A stretch of DNA of 64,000 nt. It comes from Sinorhizobium sp. B11 (lineage in GTDB: Bacteria; Pseudomonadota; Alphaproteobacteria; Rhizobiales; Rhizobiaceae). Made by a program: the position numbers and the translations under genes. The stretch's first letter is position 1, and each line of letters begins with the position of its first letter. The stretch is taken from assembly GCA_039725955.1 (NCBI GenBank), contig CP091033.1, positions 1 through 64,000 of the forward strand, given 5' to 3'. The notes beneath the pieces were generated by a model, which did not search any database, was not told the origin of the DNA, and saw only the letters and a program-made list of their open reading frames with translations. This document shows, one piece after another, positions 1 to 9,114 of the stretch.

Positions 1-693
1 CTTGGCAAGTACGGCCAGAGCTTCCGCACGCTTGCCCGTGGTGCGCGTCAGCTGATAGCCGTTCAGCGCATCTATCACCGCTTGACCGAAGATGCCGCTG
101 TCCGGCGCGCCGAGCGAAGTGGCCGCGCGGGCCGTCTCGATCCAGAGATCACCGTCGTCGGGGGTGATCGACAGGGCACCATGGAAGGCCTTCAGCGCAT
201 CGGAAAGATTGCCGCCGGTGAGATCGAGGCGCGCGCCTGCTGTCAGGCTGTCGACGCCCTGGCCCTGTTGATCGTCGGCGAGCGCAAGATCGTTGCGAAA
301 ATTGCGCGCTTGCTGGACAAGGTCATCGGAAAGGAAGGGCAGGCGAGGGGCTGCACCGATATCGGGCTCTTTCAGCGCGGCGGCGGGCGTCGTCTCGACG
401 ATCCGGCCGGCAATCGCGCCGGGAGCAGCGTTCATCGTCTTGAAATCGGACTTCAGGAAGCACCACTTCACCTTGGGATTATAAGTGAAGGCCTTGCAGC
501 TCTTGTCGCCGATACAGGCGGCCTTGCACTGATCGAGCGAAAGGTTTTGCTCTGTGCGCAGGTCGAAGCCGAAATAATCCGCATCCTTGACGGTGACGAT
601 ATCGCGCTTGGCGTCGACTGCAAAGGCCGATGAGCCTGCGAAAACCGTGGATGCTACGATGACGAAGAAAGCGAAGAACGAGCGCACAGACAT
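1..693 (-). CDS. Alpha-2-macroglobulin-like secreted protein, N-terminal part
   Basis: The minus strand stays open from an ATG at 693 to the window edge (231 codons). The product begins with a clear signal peptide (hydrophobic FFAFFVIVASTVF, then an AxA site near SSAFA). A cysteine-rich PAN/apple-like segment follows, with spaced Cys in LDQCKAACIGDKSCKAF and WCFLKSDF, and then a helical region. This order matches the start of the large bacterial alpha-2-macroglobulins of rhizobia, periplasmic or lipid-anchored protease traps of about 1,800 residues. The thioester region would lie outside the window, so the family call rests on the N-terminus and on memory of the family. It is divergent from msrA, with which it shares a 203-bp intergenic region. 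Confidence 0.6.
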   Translation of the reverse strand, partial: MSVRSFFAFFVIVASTVFAGSSAFAVDAKRDIVTVKDADYFGFDLRTEQNLSLDQCKAACIGDKSCKAFTYNPKVKWCFLKSDFKTMNAAPGAIAGRIVETTPAAALKEPDIGAAPRLPFLSDDLVQQARNFRNDLALADDQQGQGVDSLTAGARLDLTGGNLSDALKAFHGALSITPDDGDLWIETARAATSLGAPDSGIFGQAVIDALNGYQLTRTTGKRAEALAVLAK

Positions 694-896
694 TGGTCCC
701 CCCGGATGCTGGCTCTGAACCGGCGGCACTCTCCTCACTCCTCAGGAAATTGTCAACTCACCTACCGAGCCTGTCCCGGTTTCGCACATCGGCTTATGGG
801 GAATGGTCACAACAGCGTGAGTGAACAGCTTGTGATTTGCGGCCTTTTCTTCGATCGACAAGGATTTGTCCGGTTTTGTTTCCGGAGGTAGCCCCC
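694..896. promoter_or_regulatory. Divergent intergenic region between the A2M-like gene and msrA
   Basis: The 203 bases separate two divergently read, exported-protein genes and must carry both promoters. I see no confident sigma-70, EcfG or RpoH element. A strong GGAGG ribosome site (883-887) precedes the msrA start at 897. Confidence 0.4.
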
Positions 897-1607
897 ATGT
901 CCATGCCCACATCAGGCAAGGTTCTCGCCGCGCTTTTCGCAACGGCAGCCCTTTTGCTCGGCCTCGGCTCTGTCGCCACCCAGGCGGCGGAAGATGCCGT
1001 CGTCATTCCAGCGCCTGCCGTCGACGAGGCGGGCAAGTCTGGCACGGAAACGGCCGTCTTTGCCGGCGGCTGCTTCTGGGGCGTCCAGGGCGTTTTCCAG
1101 CACGTAAAGGGCGTCAAAAGCGCCGTGTCCGGTTATGCCGGCGGCGACGCCGCAACTGCTCAGTACGAAACAGTTAGTAGCGGTACGACGGGTCACGCCG
1201 AATCCGTCAAAGTGACTTTCGATCCGAAAGAGGTGACCTACGGCAAGCTCCTACAGGTCTTCTTCTCGGTGGCGCACAACCCCACGCAGCTCAATTTTCA
1301 GGGACCGGACCAGGGCACCCAATACCGCTCGGCGCTGTTCATCTCCGACCCGCAACAGCGCAAGGTCGCCGAAGCCTATATCGCCCAGCTCGACAAGGCG
1401 CATGTCTTCAAACAGCCGATCGTCACCAAGGTTACCGACTATACCGGATTCTATCCGGCCGAGCAGTATCACCAGGATTTCCTGACGCTGAACCCGACCT
1501 ACCCCTATATCGTCTATAACGACCTGCCAAAGATCGAAAACCTGAAGCAGATCTTCCCGGCTGATTACAGCCAGGACCCGGTTCTGGTGCTGAAGGCCAA
1601 GGGTTGA
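897..1607 (+). CDS. msrA: Peptide methionine sulfoxide reductase MsrA, exported
   Basis: MsrA reduces methionine-S-sulfoxide in proteins. The catalytic motif GCFWG, with its nucleophilic cysteine, is at about residues 58-62, followed by the expected SGYAGG and YHQDF motifs. The frame is open from 837, but the ATG at 897 sits 9 bases after GGAGG. That start gives an N-terminal signal peptide (residues 1-30, ending TQAAE), so this copy should act in the periplasm rather than the cytoplasm. The 236-residue length fits an MsrA with a leader. It is monocistronic, ended by a strong hairpin at 1632-1656. Confidence 0.93.
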   Translation: MSMPTSGKVLAALFATAALLLGLGSVATQAAEDAVVIPAPAVDEAGKSGTETAVFAGGCFWGVQGVFQHVKGVKSAVSGYAGGDAATAQYETVSSGTTGHAESVKVTFDPKEVTYGKLLQVFFSVAHNPTQLNFQGPDQGTQYRSALFISDPQQRKVAEAYIAQLDKAHVFKQPIVTKVTDYTGFYPAEQYHQDFLTLNPTYPYIVYNDLPKIENLKQIFPADYSQDPVLVLKAKG

Positions 1608-1631
1608 GAGGTCCCTCAAACCGAAATTTCA

Positions 1632-1656
1632 AAAGGCGGCTAAAGTTGCCGCCTTT
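1632..1656 (+). terminator. Rho-independent-like terminator after msrA
   Basis: A perfect 9-bp stem (AAAGGCGGC and GCCGCCTTT) with a 7-base loop lies 24 bases after the msrA stop. The run of T is short (TTTACT), so efficiency is uncertain. Confidence 0.75.
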
Positions 1657-1731
1657 ACTATAACTTGCCGGCATTTTAAGAATTTATCAATATTAACAAA
1701 AGTTTAATTGAGAAATACTGCGTTTCACGCC

Positions 1732-1756
1732 GGAACATATCGTCGCATCGCCCGTT
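1732..1756 (+). promoter_or_regulatory. EcfG-type general stress promoter
   Basis: GGAAC at 1732-1736, a 16-base spacer, then CGTT at 1753-1756. This is an exact match to the alphaproteobacterial EcfG consensus (GGAAC-N16/17-CGTT). It lies 77 bases before the response regulator start at 1834, placing that gene in the general stress regulon by inference. Confidence 0.65.
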
Positions 1757-1833
1757 TAAGCTCCGAGCCTCGTGGAAGCAATCTACCTTTCACGAAGCGG
1801 AGTCTCCTCGGTAAAGCGTAAAGGGGATCTGTC

Positions 1834-2274
1834 ATGGCCACGAATGTCATGCGTAGCTGGCAACGGGAACATCTCATGGAACAGCGAGTGCTGATTGTCG
1901 AAGACGAACTGCTGATAGCACTCGATCTCGAAACGACCATTGAGGATATGGGAGTCCATGTCGCTGGCCTCGCATCGGATCGCGAGGGAGCTCTCAGGCT
2001 CGCACCGCTTGCCGACATCGCCTTCGTCGACGTCAACCTTGCAGATGGCGCGACGGGTCCTGACATCGGCCGGCAGCTCGCAGAAGACCATGGCATTTCC
2101 GTCGTGTTCATGACCGCCAACCCGGAATCGGTCGCAGACGGCGTGCGCGGTGCGCTCGGCGTGGTGCAAAAACCCGTCATGCCACGCGTGGTCGAACAGC
2201 TCCTCAGATATGTCGCCGCACGCCGCGCGGGCATGCTGGCAGTGGTGCCGCCGCAGATGATGGTGTTTGCGTGA
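1834..2274 (+). CDS. Single-domain response regulator (receiver only)
   Basis: The protein consists of one CheY-like receiver domain and no output domain. Visible landmarks are the acidic pocket VEDE near residues 20-25, the phospho-acceptor Asp in FVDVNL near residue 67, a conserved Thr in FMTAN, and the Lys in VVQKPV. The ATG at 1834 has AAGGGGA upstream; a second in-frame ATG at 1876 (MEQRVLIVEDE) would give a typical-length receiver and cannot be excluded. Rhizobial receivers of this kind act as phosphate relays, often in stress signalling. The EcfG promoter in front agrees with that. The partner kinase is not in the window. Confidence 0.85.
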   Translation: MATNVMRSWQREHLMEQRVLIVEDELLIALDLETTIEDMGVHVAGLASDREGALRLAPLADIAFVDVNLADGATGPDIGRQLAEDHGISVVFMTANPESVADGVRGALGVVQKPVMPRVVEQLLRYVAARRAGMLAVVPPQMMVFA

Positions 2275-2965
2275 GGTACTACCCGGTCAGGATCGGCTGA
2301 TAGGACGCACAATACCGTGCGTCGTGGTACTTACCCTTTCTGCGCTGTTCGCTGACCGGCGGCTGGTCGCGATCATCTTATCTTGTGAACTGCACGAATT
2401 TTGTACCTTCTACCCCTCGTGCGGTGCAGCAGCCTCCTGTTCCTTCATTTGTTCGCCCTAATGAGCCAGACTCAAGTCCATTACGGATGAGATCCTAAGT
2501 TGCAGGTCATGTGGATACGTGGTCTTGCGCACGAAGGCCTGGGAGATCGAACTGAACCGAACAGCGCACACCCGGCCGCGAAATCAGCGAAATCTCTTAG
2601 GAGGTTCTCGCACGGCAAACGCGATTGTCGCTTTATCCCATGGTTGTGGATGCAGAGCAATTCGCTTGCAAAGCCACCTTTTGCGAATTATGGCTTCTCG
2701 CAAATTGAGCTGCAAGACAATATACGATCGCTTCCGGGCAGTATGGAAGATAATCTCCACTCGGAGTGGCTGGATGATGGAATGTGCGCGTCGAGTCGGA
2801 ATCGAGTTCCGGAAAATATCATGCCGGCGCTTTTAAGGCTGAAGCGATCTTGGAGCGTGTTATATATCGCGACAGGAGATGTTTTCCTTAGAAAAAAGCG
2901 GGGTAGCAGAATTGATGGGTCGGATTTTGACGGGAGTGGTCACAGCGAAGGTCGGGTGGTAATCG
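2275..2965. other. Intergenic, no supportable gene
   Basis: This 691-bp stretch precedes the polysaccharide operon. Open frames exist (for example 2500-3003, plus strand) but show no recognisable motif, are rich in Arg/Ser, and overlap the real start at 2966. AT content is higher than in neighbouring genes. The operon promoter probably lies here, but I cannot point to it, and no JUMPstart-like element was seen. Confidence 0.5.
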
Positions 2966-3940
2966 ATGACAGGCAAGACACCCGTCGCTTTTTTCGCATA
3001 TAATCGCCCCGAACATACGGAGCGGGCGCTGCTCGCTCTTTCGAAATCACGACGCCTTCAGGACTGCGATTTTTATTTTTTCTCCGATGCCGCCAAGACC
3101 GAAAGTGCACGCGCGAAGGTGGCTGAAACGCGTGTAATTCTGAGCCGCTGGGCACAGACGATGGACGCGACGGTGGTTGAACGTGAGGTGAATATCGGTC
3201 TTGCACGTTCGATTTCAGGCGGCGTCAGCGAACTGTGTTCACGCTACGGTCGTGCGGTCGTCGTCGAGGACGATCTAGTTGTCAGCCCCGATTTTCTGCA
3301 TTTTATGATTGCCTCACTTGACCGTTATGAAACCGAGCCGCGAGTGGTTCAGGTGGGCGGTTTCACGATCAGCCCGCCGAAAGATCCAGTCGAGGATGCA
3401 TTCCTTCTGCCCGTAACGACGACGTGGGGTTGGGCGACATGGCAGCGGGCCTGGAAGGATTTCAATCTCGACGTTCCCGATCTGGACGCCGCGCGCCAAG
3501 ATCGCGAATGGATGAGCCTCTTCAATTTCGACGGTAGCTCCGCCTATACTTCGATGCTGGAAGACCGAATTGCCGGGCGCAACGATTCCTGGGGGATCCT
3601 TTGGTGGTATGCTGCGTCGCGCAAGCGGGGGCTTGTTGTCTATCCGTCAAGCAGCCTGGTTTGGAACGGTGGCTTCGACGGAACTGGCGTACATTGCGGC
3701 AGCGATGATTTCCTCAAGCAGGGGGATGCTACGCTTTACATCGGCTCTGCACTGCCGGAGCATGTCTCTTTTCCGGCGCAGACGGTTGTTAATGAACGCC
3801 ATTTCGCGCAACTCAAGGATTTCTTCCGTGGGAGCCAGAGGCCGCTGGCGCAGTCCGGCACGCCGGGATCAGGGGTGATCGCGTCTCTGAAGATATTTGC
3901 CCGCAGGGCCAACCAGAAGCTGCGTAATGCGTTTTCTTGA
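2966..3940 (+). CDS. Glycosyltransferase-like protein (GT-A fold)
   Basis: The 324-residue product opens with [17 protein letters not shown], the nucleotide-sugar-binding strand and helix of GT-A enzymes. [16 protein letters not shown] follows at about residues 94-110, an EDD metal-binding motif as in GNT-I-like and sugar-transferase proteins. [11 protein letters not shown] segment lies near residue 155. It is the first gene of the surface-polysaccharide operon and overlaps the acetyltransferase gene by 14 bases. The donor and acceptor sugars cannot be deduced. The N-terminus is well placed at the ATG 2966, although its ribosome site is weak. Confidence 0.8.
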   Translation: MTGKTPVAFFAYNRPEHTERALLALSKSRRLQDCDFYFFSDAAKTESARAKVAETRVILSRWAQTMDATVVEREVNIGLARSISGGVSELCSRYGRAVVVEDDLVVSPDFLHFMIASLDRYETEPRVVQVGGFTISPPKDPVEDAFLLPVTTTWGWATWQRAWKDFNLDVPDLDAARQDREWMSLFNFDGSSAYTSMLEDRIAGRNDSWGILWWYAASRKRGLVVYPSSSLVWNGGFDGTGVHCGSDDFLKQGDATLYIGSALPEHVSFPAQTVVNERHFAQLKDFFRGSQRPLAQSGTPGSGVIASLKIFARRANQKLRNAFS

Positions 3941-4598
3941 CAGACTGAGATACCGGGCATTCGCTTGGCTGGCGCACGAACTCGATCGTGAGCGAAAGCG
4001 GGTTCATGGCGCAGATGTCTGCGTATTGGGCGCCGGTTCGGCGCTTATGCCCGAATCGGAAGTCAACAATTTTTCGGGCGGCCCGGAGAAAATCAATATC
4101 GGGCGCAACTCCTACGTGCGCGGCCGACTCCTAACCTATGGTCACGGAGGTGAGATCAGCATCGGCGATTGGTGCTATATCGGCATCAGGACTGAGATCT
4201 GGTCGATGGAGCGGGTGATTATCGGCAACCGTGTGCTAATCGCCCATGATGTGAACATTCACGACGGCACGGCGCATTCCGCAAATATGGACGAGCGCCA
4301 CGCCCACTTTCGCCACATCATCGAGAAAGGCCATCCTGTAACCGCCGCGGACATGCCTGGCGTCTTCTCGACGCCTGTCATCATCGAGGACGATGTATGG
4401 ATCAGTTTCGGCGTGACAATCCTGCGCGGCGTGCGCATTGGACGCGGCAGCGTGATTGCGGCTGGCTCCATCGTTACCAACGACGTACCCCCGGGCATGG
4501 TCTATCGCAACAAGGTGATCCCTGTTATCGAACCGCTGGCGGGCGGCTTAGAGACAGATAAGATGTCTGCCCTGACCGCCCAAGGCAAAGAGGAATAA
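3927..4598 (+). CDS. Hexapeptide-repeat O-acetyltransferase
   Basis: Repeated [I/V]GxxxxI hexads ([69 protein letters not shown]) define a left-handed beta-helix acyltransferase of the WbbJ/NodL/LacA kind. The putative catalytic His is in NIHDGTAH. The frame extends upstream to 3897, but the ATG at 3927 begins [10 protein letters not shown] and couples translation to the previous stop. The likely role is acetylation of a polysaccharide residue using acetyl-CoA. Confidence 0.85.
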   Translation: MRFLDRLRYRAFAWLAHELDRERKRVHGADVCVLGAGSALMPESEVNNFSGGPEKINIGRNSYVRGRLLTYGHGGEISIGDWCYIGIRTEIWSMERVIIGNRVLIAHDVNIHDGTAHSANMDERHAHFRHIIEKGHPVTAADMPGVFSTPVIIEDDVWISFGVTILRGVRIGRGSVIAAGSIVTNDVPPGMVYRNKVIPVIEPLAGGLETDKMSALTAQGKEE

Positions 4599-4599
4599 C

Positions 4600-5571
4600 G
4601 TGTCTTTCCTGAATAAGCTCACCCGCATGATCGCCACGCCCGTATCCCAACATATAGAGGGCGTGGTCGCCCGCGGTTTGTCGAATACCCGGCAGCAGAT
4701 CGACGATCTGATGATCCTCCAAGGCAGGGCGCTGGCGTTGCAGAATTCCGAACGGGCGCCGCTTGCGCGCCTTCAGGATGCGGAATTCAAAGTGTTTTCG
4801 CAGTTCGGCGAGGACGGCATCCTTCAGTACCTGATCCGCGAAACCGGAATCACGCGCAGAGAGACAAGCTTTGTCGAGTTCGGCGTTCAGAACTACTCCG
4901 AATCCAGCACACGCTTCCTGCTGATGAATGATCATTGGCGCGGTTTGATCATCGACGGCAGCAAGGAATATATGGATTTCGTCCGAAATCAGGACCTTTA
5001 CTGGCGTCATGACCTGACGGCAGTGGATGCCTGGATCGACCGGGACAACATCAACCAGCTCATAGGCGATGCGGGCTTTAATGGTGATCTCGGCATTCTC
5101 AGCGTCGATATCGATGGAAACGATTACTGGGTCTGGGAAAAGATCGACGTCTGCAATCCGGTCATCGTCATTGTCGAGTGGAACAGCGTCTTCGGCCCTG
5201 ACTATGCGATTTCCGTACCCTACGATCGGGCTTTCCAGCGCGAGAAGGCGCATTACTCGAACCTGTTCTGGGGCGCTTCGATAAGGGCGTTCGAACATCT
5301 CGCTTCCAAGAAGGGCTATGCACTAGTCGGCTCCAATACCGCCGCCAACAACTTGTTCTTCGTGCGCGGGGACCGTCTCGGCCGCCTCAGCGCGTTGACG
5401 GCGGCTGAAGCCTATATCGACTCGCGCTTCCGCGATTCGCGCGACGCGTCTGGAAGGCTCAATTTCCTGGGCGGCGAAAAGCGGCGGATGGAGATTCTCG
5501 ATGTGCCGGTTGTGGATGTCGTCACCGGCGCAAACACGACGCTGCGAGCGCTGGACGCCGCCGGTAAGTAA
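4600..5571 (+). CDS. FkbM-like / methyltransferase-fold protein
   Basis: The protein (323 residues, GTG start directly after the previous stop) carries VFSQFGEDGIL near residues 65-75. It then has FVEFGVQNYSESSTRFLL, which resembles the SAM-binding segment of FkbM-type methyltransferases, and LSVDIDGNDYWVW in the middle. Proteins with this pattern are common in rhizobial and other surface-polysaccharide clusters and are usually annotated as FkbM-like or hypothetical. An O-methyltransferase acting on a sugar is plausible but not shown. Some catalytic details differ from classical FkbM, so I leave the substrate open. Confidence 0.6.
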   Translation: MSFLNKLTRMIATPVSQHIEGVVARGLSNTRQQIDDLMILQGRALALQNSERAPLARLQDAEFKVFSQFGEDGILQYLIRETGITRRETSFVEFGVQNYSESSTRFLLMNDHWRGLIIDGSKEYMDFVRNQDLYWRHDLTAVDAWIDRDNINQLIGDAGFNGDLGILSVDIDGNDYWVWEKIDVCNPVIVIVEWNSVFGPDYAISVPYDRAFQREKAHYSNLFWGASIRAFEHLASKKGYALVGSNTAANNLFFVRGDRLGRLSALTAAEAYIDSRFRDSRDASGRLNFLGGEKRRMEILDVPVVDVVTGANTTLRALDAAGK

Positions 5572-5595
5572 CGATCGAAGATCGGGAGCGATAGA

Positions 5596-6468
5596 ATGGC
5601 AATGATGAGCTGGGAAGAGTCGGTACAATGGCTGCGCGATCAAAAGGATCAGCAGTCCCTGGTGCGTGCCTGCTACTTCGACGATCCGCTGCAGGATGCA
5701 GCCGAGCGATTCTGGGAAAGTGCGGAATGGAAGGCGATCGCCGCTCTTCTTCCGACACCTGGCGGGACGGCGCTTGATCTTGGCGCAGGCCGCGGCATCA
5801 GCAGCTATGCCATGGCGCGCGACGGTTGGGACGTAACGGCTCTCGAACCCGACCCCAGCATGCTGGTCGGTGCCGGTGCCATCCATTCCCTGTCGGCAAG
5901 CAGCGGACTGACGATCAAAGTCGCAGGCGACTATTCCGAGAAGCTGCCCTTTGCCGATAATACCTTCGATGTCGTCAATGCCCGCCAGGTGCTGCACCAT
6001 GCGCGTGATCTGCCGCAGACCTGCCGCGAGGTCTTCCGTGTCCTGAAGCCGGGCGGCGTGATGATCGCAACGCGCGAGCATGTGCTCAGCCGCCGCGAGG
6101 ATCTGCAGGCCTTCCTCGATGCACACACGCTCCACAAGTTCTATGGCGGTGAAAACGCGTTCCTGCTTCAGGAATATCTGTCGGCAATGACTGATGCCGG
6201 ATTACATCTCGACAAGGTGCTCGCGCCGCTGGACTCGCCGATTAATTATTTCCCGATGACGCCGGAACAGTGCTTCGTCCATTGCACCCGGCCTGCTGCC
6301 GCCATCATTGGTCGGTCGCTGACCGACATCATCTTCAGCCGCAAACATTTCCTCGGCCGGATGCTGATGAAGCGGCTGGTCGCCGCGTTGAATGCGCGCG
6401 ATCAGACGCCGGGCCGGCTCTACTCATTCCTGGCGTTCAAGCCCGCCGTTGGAAGCGAGCGCCAATGA
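5596..6468 (+). CDS. SAM-dependent methyltransferase (class I)
   Basis: Motif I LDLGAGRGISSYAM lies near residues 60-73, an acidic residue follows in ALEPDPSM, and LPFADNTFDVVNARQVLHH with LKPGGVM matches the Methyltransf_11 pattern. The length is 290 residues. It sits between the FkbM-like gene and the exporter genes, and its stop overlaps the wzm start (ATGA). It probably methylates a sugar or the chain end of the polysaccharide. In ABC-exported O-antigens, chain-terminal methylation can set length, and the adjacent Wzt makes that worth considering. Confidence 0.85.
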   Translation: MAMMSWEESVQWLRDQKDQQSLVRACYFDDPLQDAAERFWESAEWKAIAALLPTPGGTALDLGAGRGISSYAMARDGWDVTALEPDPSMLVGAGAIHSLSASSGLTIKVAGDYSEKLPFADNTFDVVNARQVLHHARDLPQTCREVFRVLKPGGVMIATREHVLSRREDLQAFLDAHTLHKFYGGENAFLLQEYLSAMTDAGLHLDKVLAPLDSPINYFPMTPEQCFVHCTRPAAAIIGRSLTDIIFSRKHFLGRMLMKRLVAALNARDQTPGRLYSFLAFKPAVGSERQ

Positions 6469-7334
6469 CTGTGGGGTCTGAAAGCAAGTCAGCAAAGATC
6501 GTGCGAACCTATGAAGCCGCTGGCGACGTCCTGGGACCGGTCGGTTCGGTCGTCTTGGCCGCCCGTGAGCTTTCATGGTCGCGGCACGTTCTGTGGCACC
6601 TTTTCAAGCGCGATTTCGTCGCCGGCTTCCGTCAGAAGCTGCTCGGCTATCTCTGGATCGTGCTCGTGCCGCTGCTCGGCATTGCGAGCTTCGTCTTTAT
6701 GCAGCTTACAGGCATCCTGAACCCTGGCGACACAGAAATCCCCTATCCGATCTACGTCTATGTCGGTACGACGATCTGGGGCACCTTCGTCACGGCGCTG
6801 TCCGTCGTCGCGAACGGACTGATCGCCAACAGCGATCTTGTCATGCGCACCAATATCCCGAAAATCGGCCTCGCCGTCACGGGCCTCGCCTCGCTTTGCT
6901 ACAATCTCGTCGTCAATCTCATCGTGCTCATTCTGCTGCTGTTCGTCTTCGGTCGATTGCCGTCGATGTGGGTCGTTCTCTATCCCCTGACCGTTTTGCC
7001 TATCATAGCGCTTGGCGTGGGTATCGGTCTGATGCTCTCGGTTGTTGGCGCCGTGGCGCGTGACATGACGGGCATGTTTGTCACGCTGATCAACCTGGTC
7101 ATGTACGTGACCCCGGTCGTCTATACGGCCCAGTTTAGCAACCCCATTCTCCAGCAGGTCGTGTTCTGGAATCCGCTGACATATCTAGTTGATGCGCCGC
7201 GCAGCATTATCGTGCTCGGCAGCGTACCTCACTGGCTCGGCTATCTTGCAGCTACGTTGTTTTCGGCCGCCGTACTGTGGATCGGTGTTCACGCGTTCTA
7301 TCTGATCAAGGACAAGGTGACCGAGAGGCTATGA
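6465..7334 (+). CDS. wzm: Polysaccharide ABC exporter, permease Wzm
   Basis: This 289-residue integral membrane protein has about six hydrophobic segments (for example LLGYLWIVLVPLLGIASFVF and ALGVGIGLMLSVVGAV). The RDMTGMF and WNPLTYLVDAPR motifs are typical of ABC-2 polysaccharide permeases. The frame is open upstream to 6270, but the ATG at 6465 overlaps the previous stop and gives the normal family length. With the downstream Wzt it should move the finished lipid-linked glycan across the inner membrane. Confidence 0.9.
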   Translation: MTVGSESKSAKIVRTYEAAGDVLGPVGSVVLAARELSWSRHVLWHLFKRDFVAGFRQKLLGYLWIVLVPLLGIASFVFMQLTGILNPGDTEIPYPIYVYVGTTIWGTFVTALSVVANGLIANSDLVMRTNIPKIGLAVTGLASLCYNLVVNLIVLILLLFVFGRLPSMWVVLYPLTVLPIIALGVGIGLMLSVVGAVARDMTGMFVTLINLVMYVTPVVYTAQFSNPILQQVVFWNPLTYLVDAPRSIIVLGSVPHWLGYLAATLFSAAVLWIGVHAFYLIKDKVTERL

Positions 7335-8653
7335 GTATTGATAACTGGGCGATCCGCGCTGAAGGAGTCTCGAAGAAATTCGGACTAACCCTACGGCAAT
7401 CCATGAGATATGGACTACGGGATTCCGCCCGTAAGCTCGCGGGTCGTTCAAGCACGACGGGTATCCTGCGGGACGGCGAGTTCTGGGCTGTCAACGATGT
7501 CAGCTTTCAGCTCAACGGCGGCGAAGCACTCGGTATCATGGGTGTCAACGGCTGCGGCAAGACCACACTCCTGCGCATCCTGAACGGCGTCTATGCGCCC
7601 GACAAGGGGCGTATTCAGATCCGCGGCCGTGTCGGCGCACTGATCGCTGCAGGAGCTGGCTTTGCGCCAATGCTGACTGGGCGCGAAAATGTCTACGTCA
7701 ACGGCGCCTTGCTCGGCCTGTCGACACGTGAAATCGATGGACTCATGGATGAGATCATCGCATTTTCCGAACTCGATCACTTCATCGACCTGCCCGTGCG
7801 CAACTATTCGAGTGGCATGTATGTGCGCCTCGGCTTCGCGATCGCGGCCCTCAGCCGTCCCGACGTGCTGCTGATGGACGAGGTGCTTGCTGTCGGCGAC
7901 CTGAATTTCCAGAAGAAGTGCTATGACCATATCCTGCAGCTGAAGCGGGGCGGGACGGCAATCATCCTCGTGTCACATTCGCCAGGCGCGATCTGGGCTG
8001 TGTGCGATCGTGGGCTGTTCATGAACAAGGGTGCAGCGCTTGTGGACGGTCCGATCGAGCAGGTCATCCGGGAGTACGACGACCAGAATTCGCGCAATGC
8101 ACTTGCCGCAGACGTCCAGTTTGCCCATGCATCCAACAGCCACGCCGCCGTTTCCGCTAGCAAGGCGGAACCCATCGAAGGCCTCGAGAAAAGTGGAACG
8201 GGTGATGTCATTTGCACCGATTTCAAGGTGCTTTCCGACCATGGGACGGAAGCGGTTCGCGAACTGAAATTCGAAGATCCTTTCACGATCGAAGTTACCG
8301 TCAAGGTCAACAAGCCGATAGAGAACTTCATCATCCGCGTCGTCGCGGATGCGGTTCACTATCGCAACATAGTCTCGCTGGATAATTATGAGCAGGGAGC
8401 GCCCGTAGACCTCCTCGCTCCCGGCACCCATATATTCCGCATCAGGGTCGAGCAGCAGAATTTCCGGCCTGGTGCCTACGCGTTCAACCTCGCTATTGTC
8501 AGCCGGCATATCGGTGCCCACCTGTTCCTCTGGCTGAAGTGCGGACACATCGTTATTTTAAGCCCTCATGACCGTTTTCTATACTCGGATCCAAATGCCG
8601 TGATGCACTTCGATGCGGCATTTTCCCATGAAACACTGGAGGCGATTGGATGA
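7331..8653 (+). CDS. wzt: Polysaccharide ABC exporter, ATPase Wzt with C-terminal domain
   Basis: Walker A GVNGCGKTT is near residue 73, the signature YSSGMYVRLGFA near residue 160, and Walker B VLLMDEVLAVGD near residue 180. After about residue 250 comes an extra domain of roughly 190 residues rich in beta strands. That is the layout of Wzt proteins whose C-terminal domain recognises the modified non-reducing end of the O-antigen. The ATG at 7331 overlaps the wzm stop (ATGA). The domain implies export of a capped chain, consistent with the methyltransferase genes on both sides. Confidence 0.92.
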   Translation: MSIDNWAIRAEGVSKKFGLTLRQSMRYGLRDSARKLAGRSSTTGILRDGEFWAVNDVSFQLNGGEALGIMGVNGCGKTTLLRILNGVYAPDKGRIQIRGRVGALIAAGAGFAPMLTGRENVYVNGALLGLSTREIDGLMDEIIAFSELDHFIDLPVRNYSSGMYVRLGFAIAALSRPDVLLMDEVLAVGDLNFQKKCYDHILQLKRGGTAIILVSHSPGAIWAVCDRGLFMNKGAALVDGPIEQVIREYDDQNSRNALAADVQFAHASNSHAAVSASKAEPIEGLEKSGTGDVICTDFKVLSDHGTEAVRELKFEDPFTIEVTVKVNKPIENFIIRVVADAVHYRNIVSLDNYEQGAPVDLLAPGTHIFRIRVEQQNFRPGAYAFNLAIVSRHIGAHLFLWLKCGHIVILSPHDRFLYSDPNAVMHFDAAFSHETLEAIG

Positions 8654-9114
8654 GCTTGGCTGCAGAATACTTTACGAAGGATCATTTTTCCGCGCCTTCC
8701 ACCTACGAAGAGCAGAAAGAGCTGTTTCGCAACTCCGTCTCCAACGTAGTGGTTGAAATTTCCTCGTTCTGCAATCGCCACTGTACCTATTGCCCGATTT
8801 CGCAGGTTGATCGGTCGAGTTCAAACAGGCTCCTGCCCGAAGAGATATTCAACAAGCTCGTCGACGATCTTGAGCGCATCGATTACGCGGAAAGCGTTTG
8901 CCTGAATCTCTACAACGAACCGATGTCGGATCGAGAGCTGCTGCTCAGCCGCATCTCTCTGCTGCGCCAGCGCCTGCCGAAATCCCGCATTTATTTCAGC
9001 ACGAACGGTGATTATCTCAGTCGCGAATACCTGAAGGCGGCGGTCGACGCCGGCCTCAGCGAACTTTACGTGTATATCAATCTCTCCTTTCCCTTTAAAT
9101 CCTCCTCCTACTAA
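8650..9114 (+). pseudogene. Radical SAM protein, truncated by an anomalous block
   Basis: The frame starts at an ATGA overlap with wzt. It shows the [4Fe-4S]/SAM motif CNRHCTYC (CxxxCxxC) near residues 40-47, then YNEPMSD and STNGDYLS, as in radical SAM proteins of polysaccharide or natural-product clusters. Credible protein ends near base 9085 (about residue 145, after SELYVYIN). From there the frame runs into low-complexity sequence and stops at 9114, so more than half of a normal 300-350 residue enzyme is missing. The break may be a sequencing or assembly fault rather than a mutation. Confidence 0.75.

Noticed and set aside
82-633. 183-residue plus-strand frame at the left edge
   Set aside because: It is antisense to a minus-strand frame with a clear signal peptide and Cys-rich PAN-like domain that runs off the window.
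2500-3003. 167-residue plus-strand frame before the polysaccharide operon
   Set aside because: No motif, composition is not protein-like, and it overlaps the well-supported glycosyltransferase start at 2966.
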